Assembly: GCF_013423485.1 (NCBI RefSeq)
Contig: NZ_JABFFR010000007.1
Span: forward strand, 62,001-126,000
Direction: 5' to 3'
DNA: 64,000 nt
Source: Azospirillum oleiclasticum
GTDB lineage: Bacteria > Pseudomonadota > Alphaproteobacteria > Azospirillales > Azospirillaceae
The notes under the pieces were generated by a model. It had not been told where the DNA came from. It was given only the letters and a program-made list of their open reading frames with translations, and made no database searches. Shown one piece after another: positions 37,337 through 45,459 of this stretch; within the stretch, counting starts at the first letter, position 1; every line of letters starts with the position of its first letter. Both the position numbers and the translations under genes were made by a program.

Positions 37337-38890
37337 TCAAGACGGCGGCTTGCGCAGGAGGCCCTTCACCTCGCCGAGTCGCGCCGCACCCAGCGCTTGC
37401 GCGATCCCGGCGAAGAGGACGAGGCCCCCGCCCACCAGCAGCGCCAGCGCCGCGAAGCGCACCGCACCGCCGGGTGCGTGCAGCCAAGGGTCCAGCGCCG
37501 CCGCCCCCGCCGCCAGCCCCAGCCCCATGACGAGGGCCGCCAGCAGGATGCGCGGTGCCCGCCGCCGCACCCGCTCGTCGAGCGCCAGATGCCCGCGCCG
37601 GTGCAGGGCCGCGGCCAGCAGCGCCATGTTCAGCCAGCCGGTCAGCCCGGTGGCGAGCGCCACCCCGACATGCCCCAGCCAGGGCAGCAGGGCGATGCCC
37701 AGCGCCGTGTTCGCCAGGGTGACGACGATGGCGGCGCGCACCGGCGTCGCCGTGTCCTGCCGGGCGAAGAAGGCGGCGGACAGCGCCTTGACGATGACGA
37801 AGGCGGGGATCCCGACCGCGTAGGCGGCCAGCGCCGCCGCGGTCGCCGCCGTCTCCGCCGGGCCGAAGGCGCCGCGCTCGAACAGCACCGCGACCATCGG
37901 CCGCCCCGCCACCCCCAGCGCCACCGCCGCCGGCAGCCCCAGCAGCAGCCCGTACTCCAGCGCTCGGCTGAGGCCGGCGCGCAGCCCCTCCTGGTCGTTG
38001 GCGGCGGCGTGGCGTGCCAGGAGCGGCAGCAGCGCGGTGCCGATGGCGATGCCGATCACCCCCAGCGGAAGCTGGTTCAGCCGGTCGGCGTAATAGAGGA
38101 AGGACACGGCACCCGAAGGCAGGAAGGAGGCGATGACCACGTTGATGAACAGGTTCACCTGCACCACCCCCGCCCCCAACGCCCCCGGCCCGATCAACCG
38201 CAGCAACCGGCGCACCCCCGGCGTCAGGGTGGGCGCACGCAGCCGCAGCACGATCCCCTCCCCCCGGCAGGCCCAGGCCATCCACACCAGCTGCACCACC
38301 CCCGACAGGGTGACCGCCGCCGCCATGGCCGGGCCGGGGTCGAGCCCCAGCGGCCGCGCCGTCACCAGTGCCGCGATCAGCGTCAGGTTGAAGGCGATGG
38401 GGGCGGCGGCGAAGGGGCCGAAGCGGTCGAGCGCGTTCAGCACCCCGCCCAGCAGCGCCACCAGCGCCACCAGCATCAGGTAGGGGAAGGTCAGCCGCGC
38501 CAGCGAGACGGCCATGTCGAACTTGGCCGGCTCGTCGGCAAAGCCCGGCGCCAGCGCGTGCATCAGCCAGGGCATGGCCGCCACCGCCGCCAGCGTGAAG
38601 GGCACCAGCACCGCCAGCAGCACCGCCAGCGCCTCCTCCGCGAAGCGCACGGCGGCCGGGCGCCCCTCCATGGTCACGGTGCGGGCGAAGAGCGGCACGA
38701 AGGCAACGGAGAAGGCCCCCTCCGCGAACAGCCGGCGGAACAGGTTGGGCAGCTTCAGCGCCACGAAGAAGGCGTCGGCCACCGGCCCCGCCCCCAGCAC
38801 CGCCGCCGTCAGCACGTCGCGCGCAAAGCCCGCGACCCGGCTGACCATGGTCAGCCCGCCAACCGTGGCGACGGCTCGCGCGAAGCTCAT
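37337..38890 (-). CDS. murJ: lipid II flippase MurJ
   Basis: 517 residues from ATG 38890 (MSFARAVATVGGLTMVSRVAG), the usual MurJ start; an upstream in-frame start adds 26 basic residues with no family match. About fourteen hydrophobic helices span the protein. Conserved features are RDVLTAAVLGAGPVADAFFVALKLPNLFRRLFAEGAFS near the start (substrate-pocket arginines). It moves lipid-linked peptidoglycan precursor across the inner membrane. First gene of the inferred murJ-trpS-pcp transcript. Confidence 0.95.
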   Translation of the reverse strand: MSFARAVATVGGLTMVSRVAGFARDVLTAAVLGAGPVADAFFVALKLPNLFRRLFAEGAFSVAFVPLFARTVTMEGRPAAVRFAEEALAVLLAVLVPFTLAAVAAMPWLMHALAPGFADEPAKFDMAVSLARLTFPYLMLVALVALLGGVLNALDRFGPFAAAPIAFNLTLIAALVTARPLGLDPGPAMAAAVTLSGVVQLVWMAWACRGEGIVLRLRAPTLTPGVRRLLRLIGPGALGAGVVQVNLFINVVIASFLPSGAVSFLYYADRLNQLPLGVIGIAIGTALLPLLARHAAANDQEGLRAGLSRALEYGLLLGLPAAVALGVAGRPMVAVLFERGAFGPAETAATAAALAAYAVGIPAFVIVKALSAAFFARQDTATPVRAAIVVTLANTALGIALLPWLGHVGVALATGLTGWLNMALLAAALHRRGHLALDERVRRRAPRILLAALVMGLGLAAGAAALDPWLHAPGGAVRFAALALLVGGGLVLFAGIAQALGAARLGEVKGLLRKPPS

Positions 38891-39199
38891 GGCGGGCCGG
38901 CTCCGGTGTCGGCGCAACGGTTTTTGGAAACTCCGTGAAGGACCATGCCGCTGTCGCTCCGTTCGCACCCGCCGGGTCGGCGGCCAGAAGGACTTTCATC
39001 CTATAGAACGCCGGGGTGCCTTTGCAATTCCGTGCGATCGCATGATAACGAGAATAATCTACTTCGAATTCCCAAGAAAGTTGTTTTAAATCGATGATTG
39101 CTCTTCTAAGGGCGGTATGGTCGGTCTGATTTGCACGTCGGCTGGACAGCGCCGTCCAGCGCGGCAGAGCCGGCCGGAACCATCATGGAGGGCACCCGC
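38891..39199. other. 309-bp divergent intergenic region (murJ / M15 peptidase)
   Basis: No gene is supported. It contains an AT-rich centre (about 39020-39110) with promoter candidates for both directions, and an inverted repeat GCTGGAC / GTCCAGC (39141-39147 and 39154-39160) about 40 bases upstream of the peptidase start that could be an operator. Confidence 0.6.
39000..39027 (-). promoter_or_regulatory. candidate murJ promoter sharing its -35 with a plus-strand promoter
   Basis: On the minus strand TTGCAA (39027-39022), 16 bases, TATAGG (39005-39000). TTGCAA is self-complementary and on the plus strand is 16 bases from GATAAC (39044-39049), which could drive the M15 peptidase. Confidence 0.4.
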
Positions 39200-40003
39200 A
39201 TGAGCATCACGGACCTCGTCCCCGTCCCGTCCGGCATCAACGTGAACGTGCGTTCCGCCAAGCAGCAGACCATGCTGACGCTGCTGGGCCAGCCCCGCTC
39301 GTCCTACAGCGACCAGGACCAGCCGATCACCAATCCCTCGCTGAAGGCCCTGATGGTCACGGAGGCGGTGGGCCCCTTCCGGGCCACCGGCCTGAAGCCG
39401 GCGGTCGAGTCGCTGCGCAAAGTCTTCAGCGAGATCCAGACGGGGAAGCCGGAGGTCTACGCCGCGCTGAAGTCCGCGGGCATGCTGTGCGTGCGCTATG
39501 TGCGCAACTCGACCACCTCGATCAGCAACCACTCCTGGGGCACAGCGATCGATCTGAAGATCAGCGGCATACTGGATCCCTACGGCGACGGCACGGTTCA
39601 GCGGGGACTGGTCGAGATTGCCCCGTACTTCAACAAGTACGGTTGGTATTGGGGCGCCAGCTTCCGCGTCGAGGATGGCATGCATTTCGAGTGCGGCGAG
39701 GACCTGATCCGGTCCTGGGCCGCACAGGGGCTGCTCGGCGGGTCTGACGGTGGTGGCGGCAGCGGTGGCAACGGCGGCGGGTCGCCGGGCGCTACCGACG
39801 AGGTGCTGAGCGTTGGCGATCGCGGTCCGGAGGTGACCGCCCTGCAGAAGCGCCTCAACGCGTCCGGGGCGTCTCTCAAGACCGACGGGGTCTTCGGCAA
39901 TGGCACCCGTGATGCGGTCATGGCGTTCCAGACCAGCAAAGGGCTGAAGGCCGACGGGGTGGTGGGGCCTGCCACTCTGGTCGCGCTGCCGCCGCTTCCC
40001 TGA
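39200..40003 (+). CDS. M15-family D,D-peptidase with C-terminal peptidoglycan-binding domain
   Basis: 267 residues from ATG 39200, which has GGAGGG seven bases upstream (the ATG at 39185 overlaps that site). The M15 (VanY/endolysin-like) zinc site is His111 and Asp118 in SNHSWGTAIDLK, with His162 in GMHFECG. A glycine/serine linker (about 180-198) leads to a PG_binding_1 domain (VGDRGPEVTALQKRLNASG, TDGVFGNGTRDAVMAFQ). No signal peptide is found, so export may occur by another route or the enzyme may act as an endolysin-like factor. It stands alone, divergent from murJ and followed by a small hairpin terminator. Confidence 0.9.
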   Translation: MSITDLVPVPSGINVNVRSAKQQTMLTLLGQPRSSYSDQDQPITNPSLKALMVTEAVGPFRATGLKPAVESLRKVFSEIQTGKPEVYAALKSAGMLCVRYVRNSTTSISNHSWGTAIDLKISGILDPYGDGTVQRGLVEIAPYFNKYGWYWGASFRVEDGMHFECGEDLIRSWAAQGLLGGSDGGGGSGGNGGGSPGATDEVLSVGDRGPEVTALQKRLNASGASLKTDGVFGNGTRDAVMAFQTSKGLKADGVVGPATLVALPPLP

Positions 40004-40055
40004 CCGGCACACCCGCGAGCCCACCCGGTCGGGCGCATCAGGCCTAGCCGGGGTG

Positions 40056-40074
40056 GGCCGTTTGGAAAACGGCC
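40056..40074 (+). terminator. short hairpin after the M15 peptidase gene
   Basis: GGCCGTTT (40056-40063), loop GGA, AAACGGCC (40067-40074): an 8-base stem 53 bases after the stop. It also lies past the end of the minus-strand small ORF at 40116. Confidence 0.5.
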
Positions 40075-40115
40075 GGCGGCGAGTTCACCGCTGAAGGCTT
40101 CGAGAATGGCGCCGC

Positions 40116-40229
40116 CTACCCCAGCATGACCAGCGGCAGCAGCAGAACGGCGGCGAGCAGGGCCAGGTCCAGCAGGCTGGCGGTACGGCCGGTCGCGGTG
40201 GGGCGGAGGGCGGGCTTCATCGTTCTCAT
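40116..40229 (-). CDS. small single-helix membrane protein, tandem copy A
   Basis: 37 residues from ATG 40229 (second ATG at 40220; an in-frame GTG at 40253 is a further option). A short basic N-terminus with the phrase TGRTASLLDLALL leads into one hydrophobic helix ending LLLPLVMLG. The gene about 90 bases upstream on the same strand (40316-40441) encodes a paralogous protein sharing RTAS--DL--L----LPL. No strong ribosome site is visible. The AT-rich stretch before the ATG is similar in both copies. Such tiny tandem hydrophobic proteins are seen in type I toxin families and in small membrane regulators; there is no evidence yet for either role. Confidence 0.55.
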   Translation of the reverse strand: MRTMKPALRPTATGRTASLLDLALLAAVLLLPLVMLG

Positions 40230-40315
40230 GGATTTATATAAAATGCCAATCACCCGGGGCGTCCAGGGCCGGCGGCGGGCTACCGCGATTTCTCACAGGC
40301 GGCTGCCCGGAGGGA

Positions 40316-40441
40316 TCAGGTGAAGAAGAGCAGCGGCAGCCCGATCAGGGTCAGCAGGAAGAGCAGGTCCACCACGCTGGCGGTCCTTGCCGTGTTGGTC
40401 AGCCTGGGATGACCAACGCCTATGGACTTCCCACCTGTCAT
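40316..40441 (-). CDS. small single-helix membrane protein, tandem copy B
   Basis: 41 residues from ATG 40441; an in-frame ATG at 40501 would give 61 residues. The C-terminal half reads TARTASVVDLLFLLTLIGLPL then LFFT: one transmembrane helix preceded by a polar, basic N-terminus. It is paralogous to the next small gene downstream (40116-40229). A perfect 9+1+9 palindrome overlaps the base just before and including the ATG, so the start may be regulated or the longer start may be used. No partner gene or antisense RNA is identified by eye. Confidence 0.55.
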   Translation of the reverse strand: MTGGKSIGVGHPRLTNTARTASVVDLLFLLTLIGLPLLFFT

Positions 40442-40459
40442 GGATTTTACTAAAATCCA
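40441..40459. promoter_or_regulatory. AT-rich palindrome at the start of small ORF B
   Basis: TGGATTTTA (40441-40449), C, TAAAATCCA (40451-40459): a perfect 9+1+9 inverted repeat. Its flanks match the region at 12835-12855 in 20 of 21 bases, and part of it recurs before small ORF A. Confidence 0.55.
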
Positions 40460-40607
40460 ATTTATCGGTTTTGGCAAGTGGCCAGATGGCCGACCCGCCA
40501 TGACCGCGTTGCACCACCATCACCCCTTGATACGGCCGGGCCCCCACTTACCTGCGCGGATCAACGGCGGCGTTGGCACGGCACCGCCGCCCGGCTAGGC
40601 TCCGCCC

Positions 40608-40922
40608 ATGATCGTCGAGACCGCCCTGCTGGACGTCCGCCCCGGACAGACCGACGCCTTCGAGGCCGCCATGGCCGAGGCGCGCCCCCTGATCGCCGCC
40701 ACCCCCGGCTTCCGCGGGATGGAGGTGCGCCGCTGCCTGGAGCGGCCCGACCGTTACCTGCTGCTGGTGCGATGGGAGCGGCTGGAGGACCACACGGTGG
40801 GGTTCCGCGGGTCGGAGCGCTACCAGCGCTGGCGGGCGCTGCTGCACCATTTCTACGACCCCTTCCCCACCGTGGAGCATTACGGGGCGCCAGTGGTGGC
40901 GGTTCCGGACCCGACGGGCTGA
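40608..40922 (+). CDS. antibiotic biosynthesis monooxygenase (ABM)-fold protein
   Basis: 104 residues. The ABM/dimeric alpha-beta barrel pattern is clear: MIVETALLDVRPGQTDAFEAAMAEARPLI, a strand with GFRGMEVRRCLERPDRYLLLVRWERLEDH, then the YQRWRALLHHFYDPFPTVEHY segment. Members include small monooxygenases and heme-degrading enzymes; the particular activity cannot be read here. It is convergent with trmB, with 13 bases between the stops. The start ATG follows a short AT-poor gap with no clear promoter. Confidence 0.85.
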   Translation: MIVETALLDVRPGQTDAFEAAMAEARPLIAATPGFRGMEVRRCLERPDRYLLLVRWERLEDHTVGFRGSERYQRWRALLHHFYDPFPTVEHYGAPVVAVPDPTG

Positions 40923-40935
40923 CGCCGCCCCGCCC

Positions 40936-41640
40936 CTACCGCGCCCGGCGGACGAAGCGCAGGAAGACCGGCTGGCGGCCGGCGGCGATGGCCTTCTGCT
41001 CGTAGCGGGTGGCGGGCCAGTCGGCGGGGCGCTCGCGCCAGTCGCTCGCCTGCCGGGCCGTCCACTCGAAATCCGGGTGGTTGCGGGTGTGCTCCAGCAT
41101 CCAGCGGACCAGCCCCATGTCGTCGCTGGCCAGCCGCAGCTCGGCCCCGTCCTTCAGCACGCGCGACAGGCGCGGCAGATTCTCCGGCCCGACGAAGCGG
41201 CGTTCCCAATGGCGCTTCTTGGGCCAGGGGTCGGCGAACAGGATGAAGGCACGGCCGATCGAGGCGTCGGGCAGCGCGTCGAGCAGCGGGCGGGCGTCGT
41301 CGGGCAGGACGCGGACATTGTCCAGCCCCCCCTCCTCCACCAGCGCCAGCAGGGCGGCGACGCCGTTCACGAAGGGCTCGCAGCCGATCAGCCCGACATC
41401 GGGGTTGGCGGCGGCCTGGGCGGCCAGATGGTGGCCGCTGCCGAAGCCGACCTCCAGCCACACGTCGCGCACAGGACGCGGAAACAGGCCGCCGGGGTCG
41501 AGCGTGGCGCCCGGCTGCAGCGGCGCGATCTCCAGCGCCGGCAGGGCGGTGTCGAGCAGCGACGCCTTGCGCTTGCGCAGCGGGCGGCCCTTGCGGCGGC
41601 CATAGAGCCGGAGGGAGGGATCGGTGGAGTCGGTGGTCAT
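40936..41640 (-). CDS. trmB: tRNA (guanine-N7-)-methyltransferase TrmB
   Basis: 234 residues from ATG 41640. Forms m7G46 in tRNA using SAM. The SAM-binding loop is LEVGFGSGHHLAAQA (near residue 64) and the substrate motif is ADPWPKKRHWERR (near 137). Reads past the ATG upstream continue in frame through the metK terminator but lose family character. It lies directly downstream of metK on the same strand, a classical alphaproteobacterial neighbour pair (SAM synthesis and a SAM-using enzyme), separated by a strong terminator. Confidence 0.95.
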   Translation of the reverse strand: MTTDSTDPSLRLYGRRKGRPLRKRKASLLDTALPALEIAPLQPGATLDPGGLFPRPVRDVWLEVGFGSGHHLAAQAAANPDVGLIGCEPFVNGVAALLALVEEGGLDNVRVLPDDARPLLDALPDASIGRAFILFADPWPKKRHWERRFVGPENLPRLSRVLKDGAELRLASDDMGLVRWMLEHTRNHPDFEWTARQASDWRERPADWPATRYEQKAIAAGRQPVFLRFVRRAR

Positions 41641-41687
41641 CTTGGCCTTGGATGGGCTCGGCCTAGGACAAAAGGCCCCGGAAACGA

Positions 41688-41713
41688 CGGCAGGGGCCCG
41701 AAGGCCCCTGCCG
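41688..41713 (-). terminator. metK terminator with UUCG tetraloop
   Basis: On the minus strand an 11-base perfect stem (CGGCAGGGGCC with its complement) closes on the loop TTCG, one of the most stable RNA tetraloops. TCGTTTCC and CCTTTTG follow. It lies 25 bases after the metK stop. Confidence 0.8.
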
Positions 41714-41737
41714 CGCTGCGTCGGTCGGGTGCGACGC

Positions 41738-42907
41738 TCAGAAGAACGCGGTGCGCAGATCCGGCACGAGGTCGGTCTTCTCCCACGAGAAGCCGCCGTC
41801 CACATCGGCGTCGCGGCCGAAATGGCCGTAGGACGCGGTGCGCGCGTAGATCGGCTTGTTGAGGCCGAGATGCGTGCGGATGCCGCGCGGGGTGAGGTTG
41901 ACGAGCTGCTGCAGCACCTCCGACAGCCGGTCCTCGTCCACCTGGCCGGTGCCGTGGGTGTCGATGTAGACCGACAACGGCTTCGACACGCCGATGGCGT
42001 AGGAGAGCTGGATGGTGCAACGATCCGCCAGCTCGGCCGCGACCACGTTCTTGGCGAGGTAGCGGGCGGCGTAGGCGGCGGAACGGTCGACCTTCGTCGG
42101 GTCCTTGCCGGAGAAGGCGCCGCCGCCGTGCGGGGCCGCACCGCCGTAGGTGTCCACGATGATCTTGCGGCCGGTCAGGCCGGCGTCGCCGTCCGGGCCG
42201 CCGATGACGAAACGGCCGGTCGGGTTGACGTAGAAGTCGGGCTCGCCGCACATCCAGCCGTCCGGCAGGCAGTTGACGACGTGCGGACGCACGATCTCGC
42301 GCACCGCGTCGGTGTCGATGGAGGCGTCGTGCTGGGTCGACAGCACCACCGAAGTGGCGCACACCGGCTTGCCGTTCTCGTAGCGCAGCGTCACCTGACT
42401 CTTGGCGTCGGGGCCGAGCAGCGGGGCGGCGCCGGAGTGGCGCGCCTCGGCCAGCGAGCGCAGGATGGCGTGGGCGTAATAGATGGGCGCCGGCATCAGC
42501 GCCGGCGTCTCGCGGCAGGCGTAGCCGAACATGATGCCCTGGTCGCCGGCCCCCTCGTCCTTGTTCCCCGCGGCATCGACGCCGACAGCGATGTCGGCGG
42601 ACTGGGCGTGGACGAGACACTTGACGTCCATCTTCTCCCAATGGAAGCCGTCCTGCTCGTAGCCGATGTCCTTCACCGCGTGGCGGGCCACGCTGACGAG
42701 CTGGTCCGGCGTGATCGACTCAGGCCCGCGCACCTCACCCGCAAGCACGACCTGGTTCGTGGTCGCCATCGTCTCCACCGCGACGCGGGCGTACGGGTCG
42801 TGCGAAAGGAAAAGGTCGACGATGGCGTCGGAAATGCGGTCGCACACCTTGTCCGGATGCCCCTCGGACACGGACTCGCTGGTGAACAGATAATTGAGCT
42901 TTGCCAC
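41738..42907 (-). CDS. metK: S-adenosylmethionine synthase
   Basis: 389 residues from GTG 42907, chosen because GAGG is seven bases upstream and [16 protein letters not shown] then sits at the usual place; GTG 42952 adds 15 residues. Signatures: [16 protein letters not shown] near the start, [12 protein letters not shown] near 120 and [19 protein letters not shown] near 250. It makes SAM from methionine and ATP. The leader of about 70 bases has no SAM-riboswitch features that I can recognise. Order XRE-metK-trmB is conserved in alphaproteobacteria. Confidence 0.96.
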   Translation of the reverse strand: MAKLNYLFTSESVSEGHPDKVCDRISDAIVDLFLSHDPYARVAVETMATTNQVVLAGEVRGPESITPDQLVSVARHAVKDIGYEQDGFHWEKMDVKCLVHAQSADIAVGVDAAGNKDEGAGDQGIMFGYACRETPALMPAPIYYAHAILRSLAEARHSGAAPLLGPDAKSQVTLRYENGKPVCATSVVLSTQHDASIDTDAVREIVRPHVVNCLPDGWMCGEPDFYVNPTGRFVIGGPDGDAGLTGRKIIVDTYGGAAPHGGGAFSGKDPTKVDRSAAYAARYLAKNVVAAELADRCTIQLSYAIGVSKPLSVYIDTHGTGQVDEDRLSEVLQQLVNLTPRGIRTHLGLNKPIYARTASYGHFGRDADVDGGFSWEKTDLVPDLRTAFF

Positions 42908-42982
42908 GGGGAACCTCGGCTCTGTCACAGGGGTTTCGGCAACGGCCGGCACGGTGGAGGCGGCTGACCGATTCCGTGGCGC

Positions 42983-43011
42983 TATTTGACAACATCCACA
43001 ACCGCGGTCAA
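42983..43011 (-). promoter_or_regulatory. candidate metK promoter
   Basis: On the minus strand TTGACC (43011-43006), 17 bases, CAAATA (42988-42983), giving a start near 42976 and a 70-base leader. Confidence 0.5.
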
Positions 43012-43099
43012 GCGGACTCCCGCCGCATCGAGGTGCCGCGGCGGGGGTAAATCGGTGGCGGAGCGCGTCAGGCTGCGGCGCGCCCGCTCTCCCGGGCCG

Positions 43100-43591
43100 T
43101 CACTCCGCCGCTTCGGCGATGGTGCCGGCGTTGGCGACGGCCTTGGTCAGCTCGAACAGCCGCTTGCGCACCGACGGATCGTTGATGCGGTAGTAGGCGC
43201 GGACCAGCTCCAGCGTCTCGCGCTTGGCCATCGGATCCGGCTCGTAGGTGGCGGCCGGCCGCTCGTCCAGGGAGGTGCCGTCCTCGTCGTCGTCCTGGAC
43301 CTGGGCCATGGCCGCTTCCTGCGGCATGTCGTCGAAGAAGAACGACACCGGCACGTCGAGCACGCGGCTGAGGTCGAACAGGCGCGAAGCACCGATGCGG
43401 TTCGCGCCGCGCTCGTATTTCTGCACCTGCTGGAAGGTCAGGCCGATGGCCTCGCCCAACTTCTCCTGGCTCATCCCCAGGAGGGTGCGGCGCAGACGGA
43501 CGCGCGATCCGACATGCACGTCAATCGGATTGGGCTTCCCGGTCTTGGGCCTTCCCGTCGTGGCGCGACGGCCGCGTACTGCTGTCTGCAT
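43100..43591 (-). CDS. XRE-family helix-turn-helix transcriptional regulator
   Basis: 163 residues. The helix-turn-helix is VGSRVRLRRTLLGMSQEKLGEAIGLTFQQVQKYERGANRIGASRLFDLSRVLDVP (about residues 27-80), followed by an acidic linker and a helical C-terminus (ETLELVRAYYRINDPSVRKRLFELTKAVA). This protein type is conserved beside metK and lnt in alphaproteobacteria and resembles the family containing cell-cycle and stress regulators. ATG 43591 gives a basic N-terminal arm. A promoter with good boxes lies 30 bases upstream. Confidence 0.92.
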   Translation of the reverse strand: MQTAVRGRRATTGRPKTGKPNPIDVHVGSRVRLRRTLLGMSQEKLGEAIGLTFQQVQKYERGANRIGASRLFDLSRVLDVPVSFFFDDMPQEAAMAQVQDDDEDGTSLDERPAATYEPDPMAKRETLELVRAYYRINDPSVRKRLFELTKAVANAGTIAEAAE

Positions 43592-43620
43592 GGCTGTTTC
43601 CCTACTAAAGTGTGCAACCC

Positions 43621-43649
43621 ATTCTTCACATATCCACGTATGCAGTCAA
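43621..43649 (-). promoter_or_regulatory. candidate promoter of the XRE regulator gene
   Basis: On the minus strand TTGACT (43649-43644), 17 bases, AAGAAT (43626-43621). The spacer contains CATA/TATG arms. Start would be near 43614, about 23 bases before the ATG. Confidence 0.5.
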
Positions 43650-43700
43650 GGGGCTGCGAAGGCGTTCCGCTGCGCGTGGTGCATGAAAATCTGATGCCGC

Positions 43701-45299
43701 CTAGGATCGATGTCGAGCGAGCGCACCGCAGACCAGACAACTCAAAAGCAATAGACCGAAAACCCAATCCCCCCAGGCGGCGTATACAGTAGAGGCGGAG
43801 CGTGCCACCGGAAGCTCCGCATCGAGAATCCCCAGATCACCGAGGCCGAGCCGCGCGGTGACACGGCCGACCGCGTCGACCACACCGGAAATGCCGGTGT
43901 TGGCGACGCGGACGAGCGGCAACCCTTCCTCCACCGCGCGCACCCGGGCGATGGCGAAATGCTGGTGCGGCCCGGCGGAACGGCCGTACCACGCATCGTT
44001 GGTCAGGTTCAGCAACCACCGTGGCGGTTCGCCGCGGGCCACCACCGCACCGGGAAAGATCACCTCGTAGCAGATCAGCGGGCTGACCGGCGGCAGCCCC
44101 TTCAGCGGCAGGGTGACCGGACCGGGGCCGGGGGAGAACTCGGCCCCGTTGCCGGCGATGGCGCCGAAGGGCAGGTAGCGGCGGAACGGCACATACTCGC
44201 CGAAGGGCACGAGGTGGAACTTGTCGTAGGCGGCGGTCACCGCCCCGCTGCCGTCGATGGCGATCATCCCATTGGTGTAGAGACGCTCGCCGGACGGTGC
44301 GAGCGTGGTGCGCGGGATGCCGGTGATGGTCAGCCCGCCTGGCGGCGTCACCGCGGCGACGGCCATGCGGCGGGCGGCGTCGTACTCCAGGAAGAAGGGC
44401 ACCGCGGTCTCGGCCCAGATCACGTGGGTGGGCGGCCGGGATGCCGGCTGCGCCGACAGCTCCAGATGGCGCTGGAAGTTGGCGTCGCGTTCCGCCGGGT
44501 CCCATTTCAGCCGCTGGTCGATGGCCGGCTGCACCAGCCGCAGCCGCACGCCCGGCACCGACGCGGTGTCGGCCCCGGACAGCCGCCACGCGCCCCAGGC
44601 GCCGGCGGCGGCGAACAGGGCGAGGCCCGCCAGGAAGGCCGCGGCGGCCCGGCGGCCCGGCACCCGCGGGTCGGCCAGCGCCGCGGGCAGCGCCGCCACC
44701 AGCACGGTCAGCAGGCTCAGCCCGTAGATGCCGGTCACCGACACCGCTTGCAGCACCGGCAGCACCCCGACCCAGCCATAGCCGGTCAGGTTCCAGGGGA
44801 AGCCGGTGAAGACATGGCCGCGCACCCATTCCAACGCCGCCCAGCAGACGGCGAACAGCAGCGGCCGGCCCAGCCCGCGCCAGCCGACCGACCAGAAGGC
44901 GAGCGTGGCGAGACCGGTGAACATCGACAGCACCACCGGCAACCCGACCGCCGACAGCGGCAGCGCCCACCAGAAGCGCCCGATGTCGGTGAACAGCGCG
45001 AAGGAGATCCAGTAGAGGCCCAGCAGATGATGCCCGAAGCCGAAGAACCAGCCGACCGCGAAGGCGCCCCGGCGGCTGCGCACCCCGTCGAGCAGCCAGA
45101 GCAGGCCGGGAAAGGCGACCAGCAGGACCGGCAGCAGATCGGCCGGCGGCAGCGCCAGCGCCGCCACCCCGCCCAGCCCCGCCGCGACGGCCAGTCGCCG
45201 CCAGCCGGCGAGGCCGGCCAAGCGGCCGGCCATGCGCTGCAACCCGGATTCGTTGGAAAGGCTGTCCGTCACATGCACGAAACACACTCCCGCCGCCAT
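43701..45299 (-). CDS. lnt: apolipoprotein N-acyltransferase
   Basis: 532 residues from ATG 45299; internal starts at 45272 or 45233 would also keep the first membrane helix. Six to seven N-terminal helices lead to a nitrilase-type domain with the Glu-Lys-Cys triad: Glu in WAETAVPFF, Lys in YDKFHLVPFGE and Cys in ICYEVIFP. It transfers the third acyl chain to lipoproteins, such as those at 8019 and 8698. Part of the conserved phoH-ybeY-corC-lnt order on the minus strand; a hairpin repeat lies in the corC-lnt gap. Confidence 0.94.
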   Translation of the reverse strand: MAAGVCFVHVTDSLSNESGLQRMAGRLAGLAGWRRLAVAAGLGGVAALALPPADLLPVLLVAFPGLLWLLDGVRSRRGAFAVGWFFGFGHHLLGLYWISFALFTDIGRFWWALPLSAVGLPVVLSMFTGLATLAFWSVGWRGLGRPLLFAVCWAALEWVRGHVFTGFPWNLTGYGWVGVLPVLQAVSVTGIYGLSLLTVLVAALPAALADPRVPGRRAAAAFLAGLALFAAAGAWGAWRLSGADTASVPGVRLRLVQPAIDQRLKWDPAERDANFQRHLELSAQPASRPPTHVIWAETAVPFFLEYDAARRMAVAAVTPPGGLTITGIPRTTLAPSGERLYTNGMIAIDGSGAVTAAYDKFHLVPFGEYVPFRRYLPFGAIAGNGAEFSPGPGPVTLPLKGLPPVSPLICYEVIFPGAVVARGEPPRWLLNLTNDAWYGRSAGPHQHFAIARVRAVEEGLPLVRVANTGISGVVDAVGRVTARLGLGDLGILDAELPVARSASTVYAAWGDWVFGLLLLSCLVCGALARHRS

Positions 45300-45385
45300 G
45301 CCCGCCGATAGATAGGGGGAGCATGGCCGGGCGGCACGCGGAAAGTTGAACCAGGAGAGGCCGTAGAACGACGCCCCCGACCCGA

Positions 45386-45426
45386 CCCTCCCCCGCGATG
45401 CGGGGGAGGGTGGCCGCGAAGCGGCC
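45386..45426. repeat. GC-rich double hairpin in the corC-lnt gap
   Basis: CCCTCCCCCGC (45386-45396), GAT, GCGGGGGAGGG (45400-45410), then GGCCGC (45412-45417), GAA, GCGGCC (45421-45426): two perfect stems side by side. I recall this kind of unit as a dispersed intergenic repeat in GC-rich alphaproteobacteria; only one copy is in this window. Confidence 0.6.
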
Positions 45427-45459
45427 GGGTGGGGGCTGACGGCTGGGAGCGGGTGCGCC

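Noticed and set aside
35942..38938. Nearly 1000-codon plus-strand frame opposite trpS and murJ
   Set aside because: Gln/Arg/His-rich shadow without domains; opposite strand genes are unmistakable.
42908..42976. SAM-responsive riboswitch before metK
   Set aside because: The leader is only about 70 bases, and I could not find the conserved cores of SAM-I, SAM-II or SAM/SAH elements.
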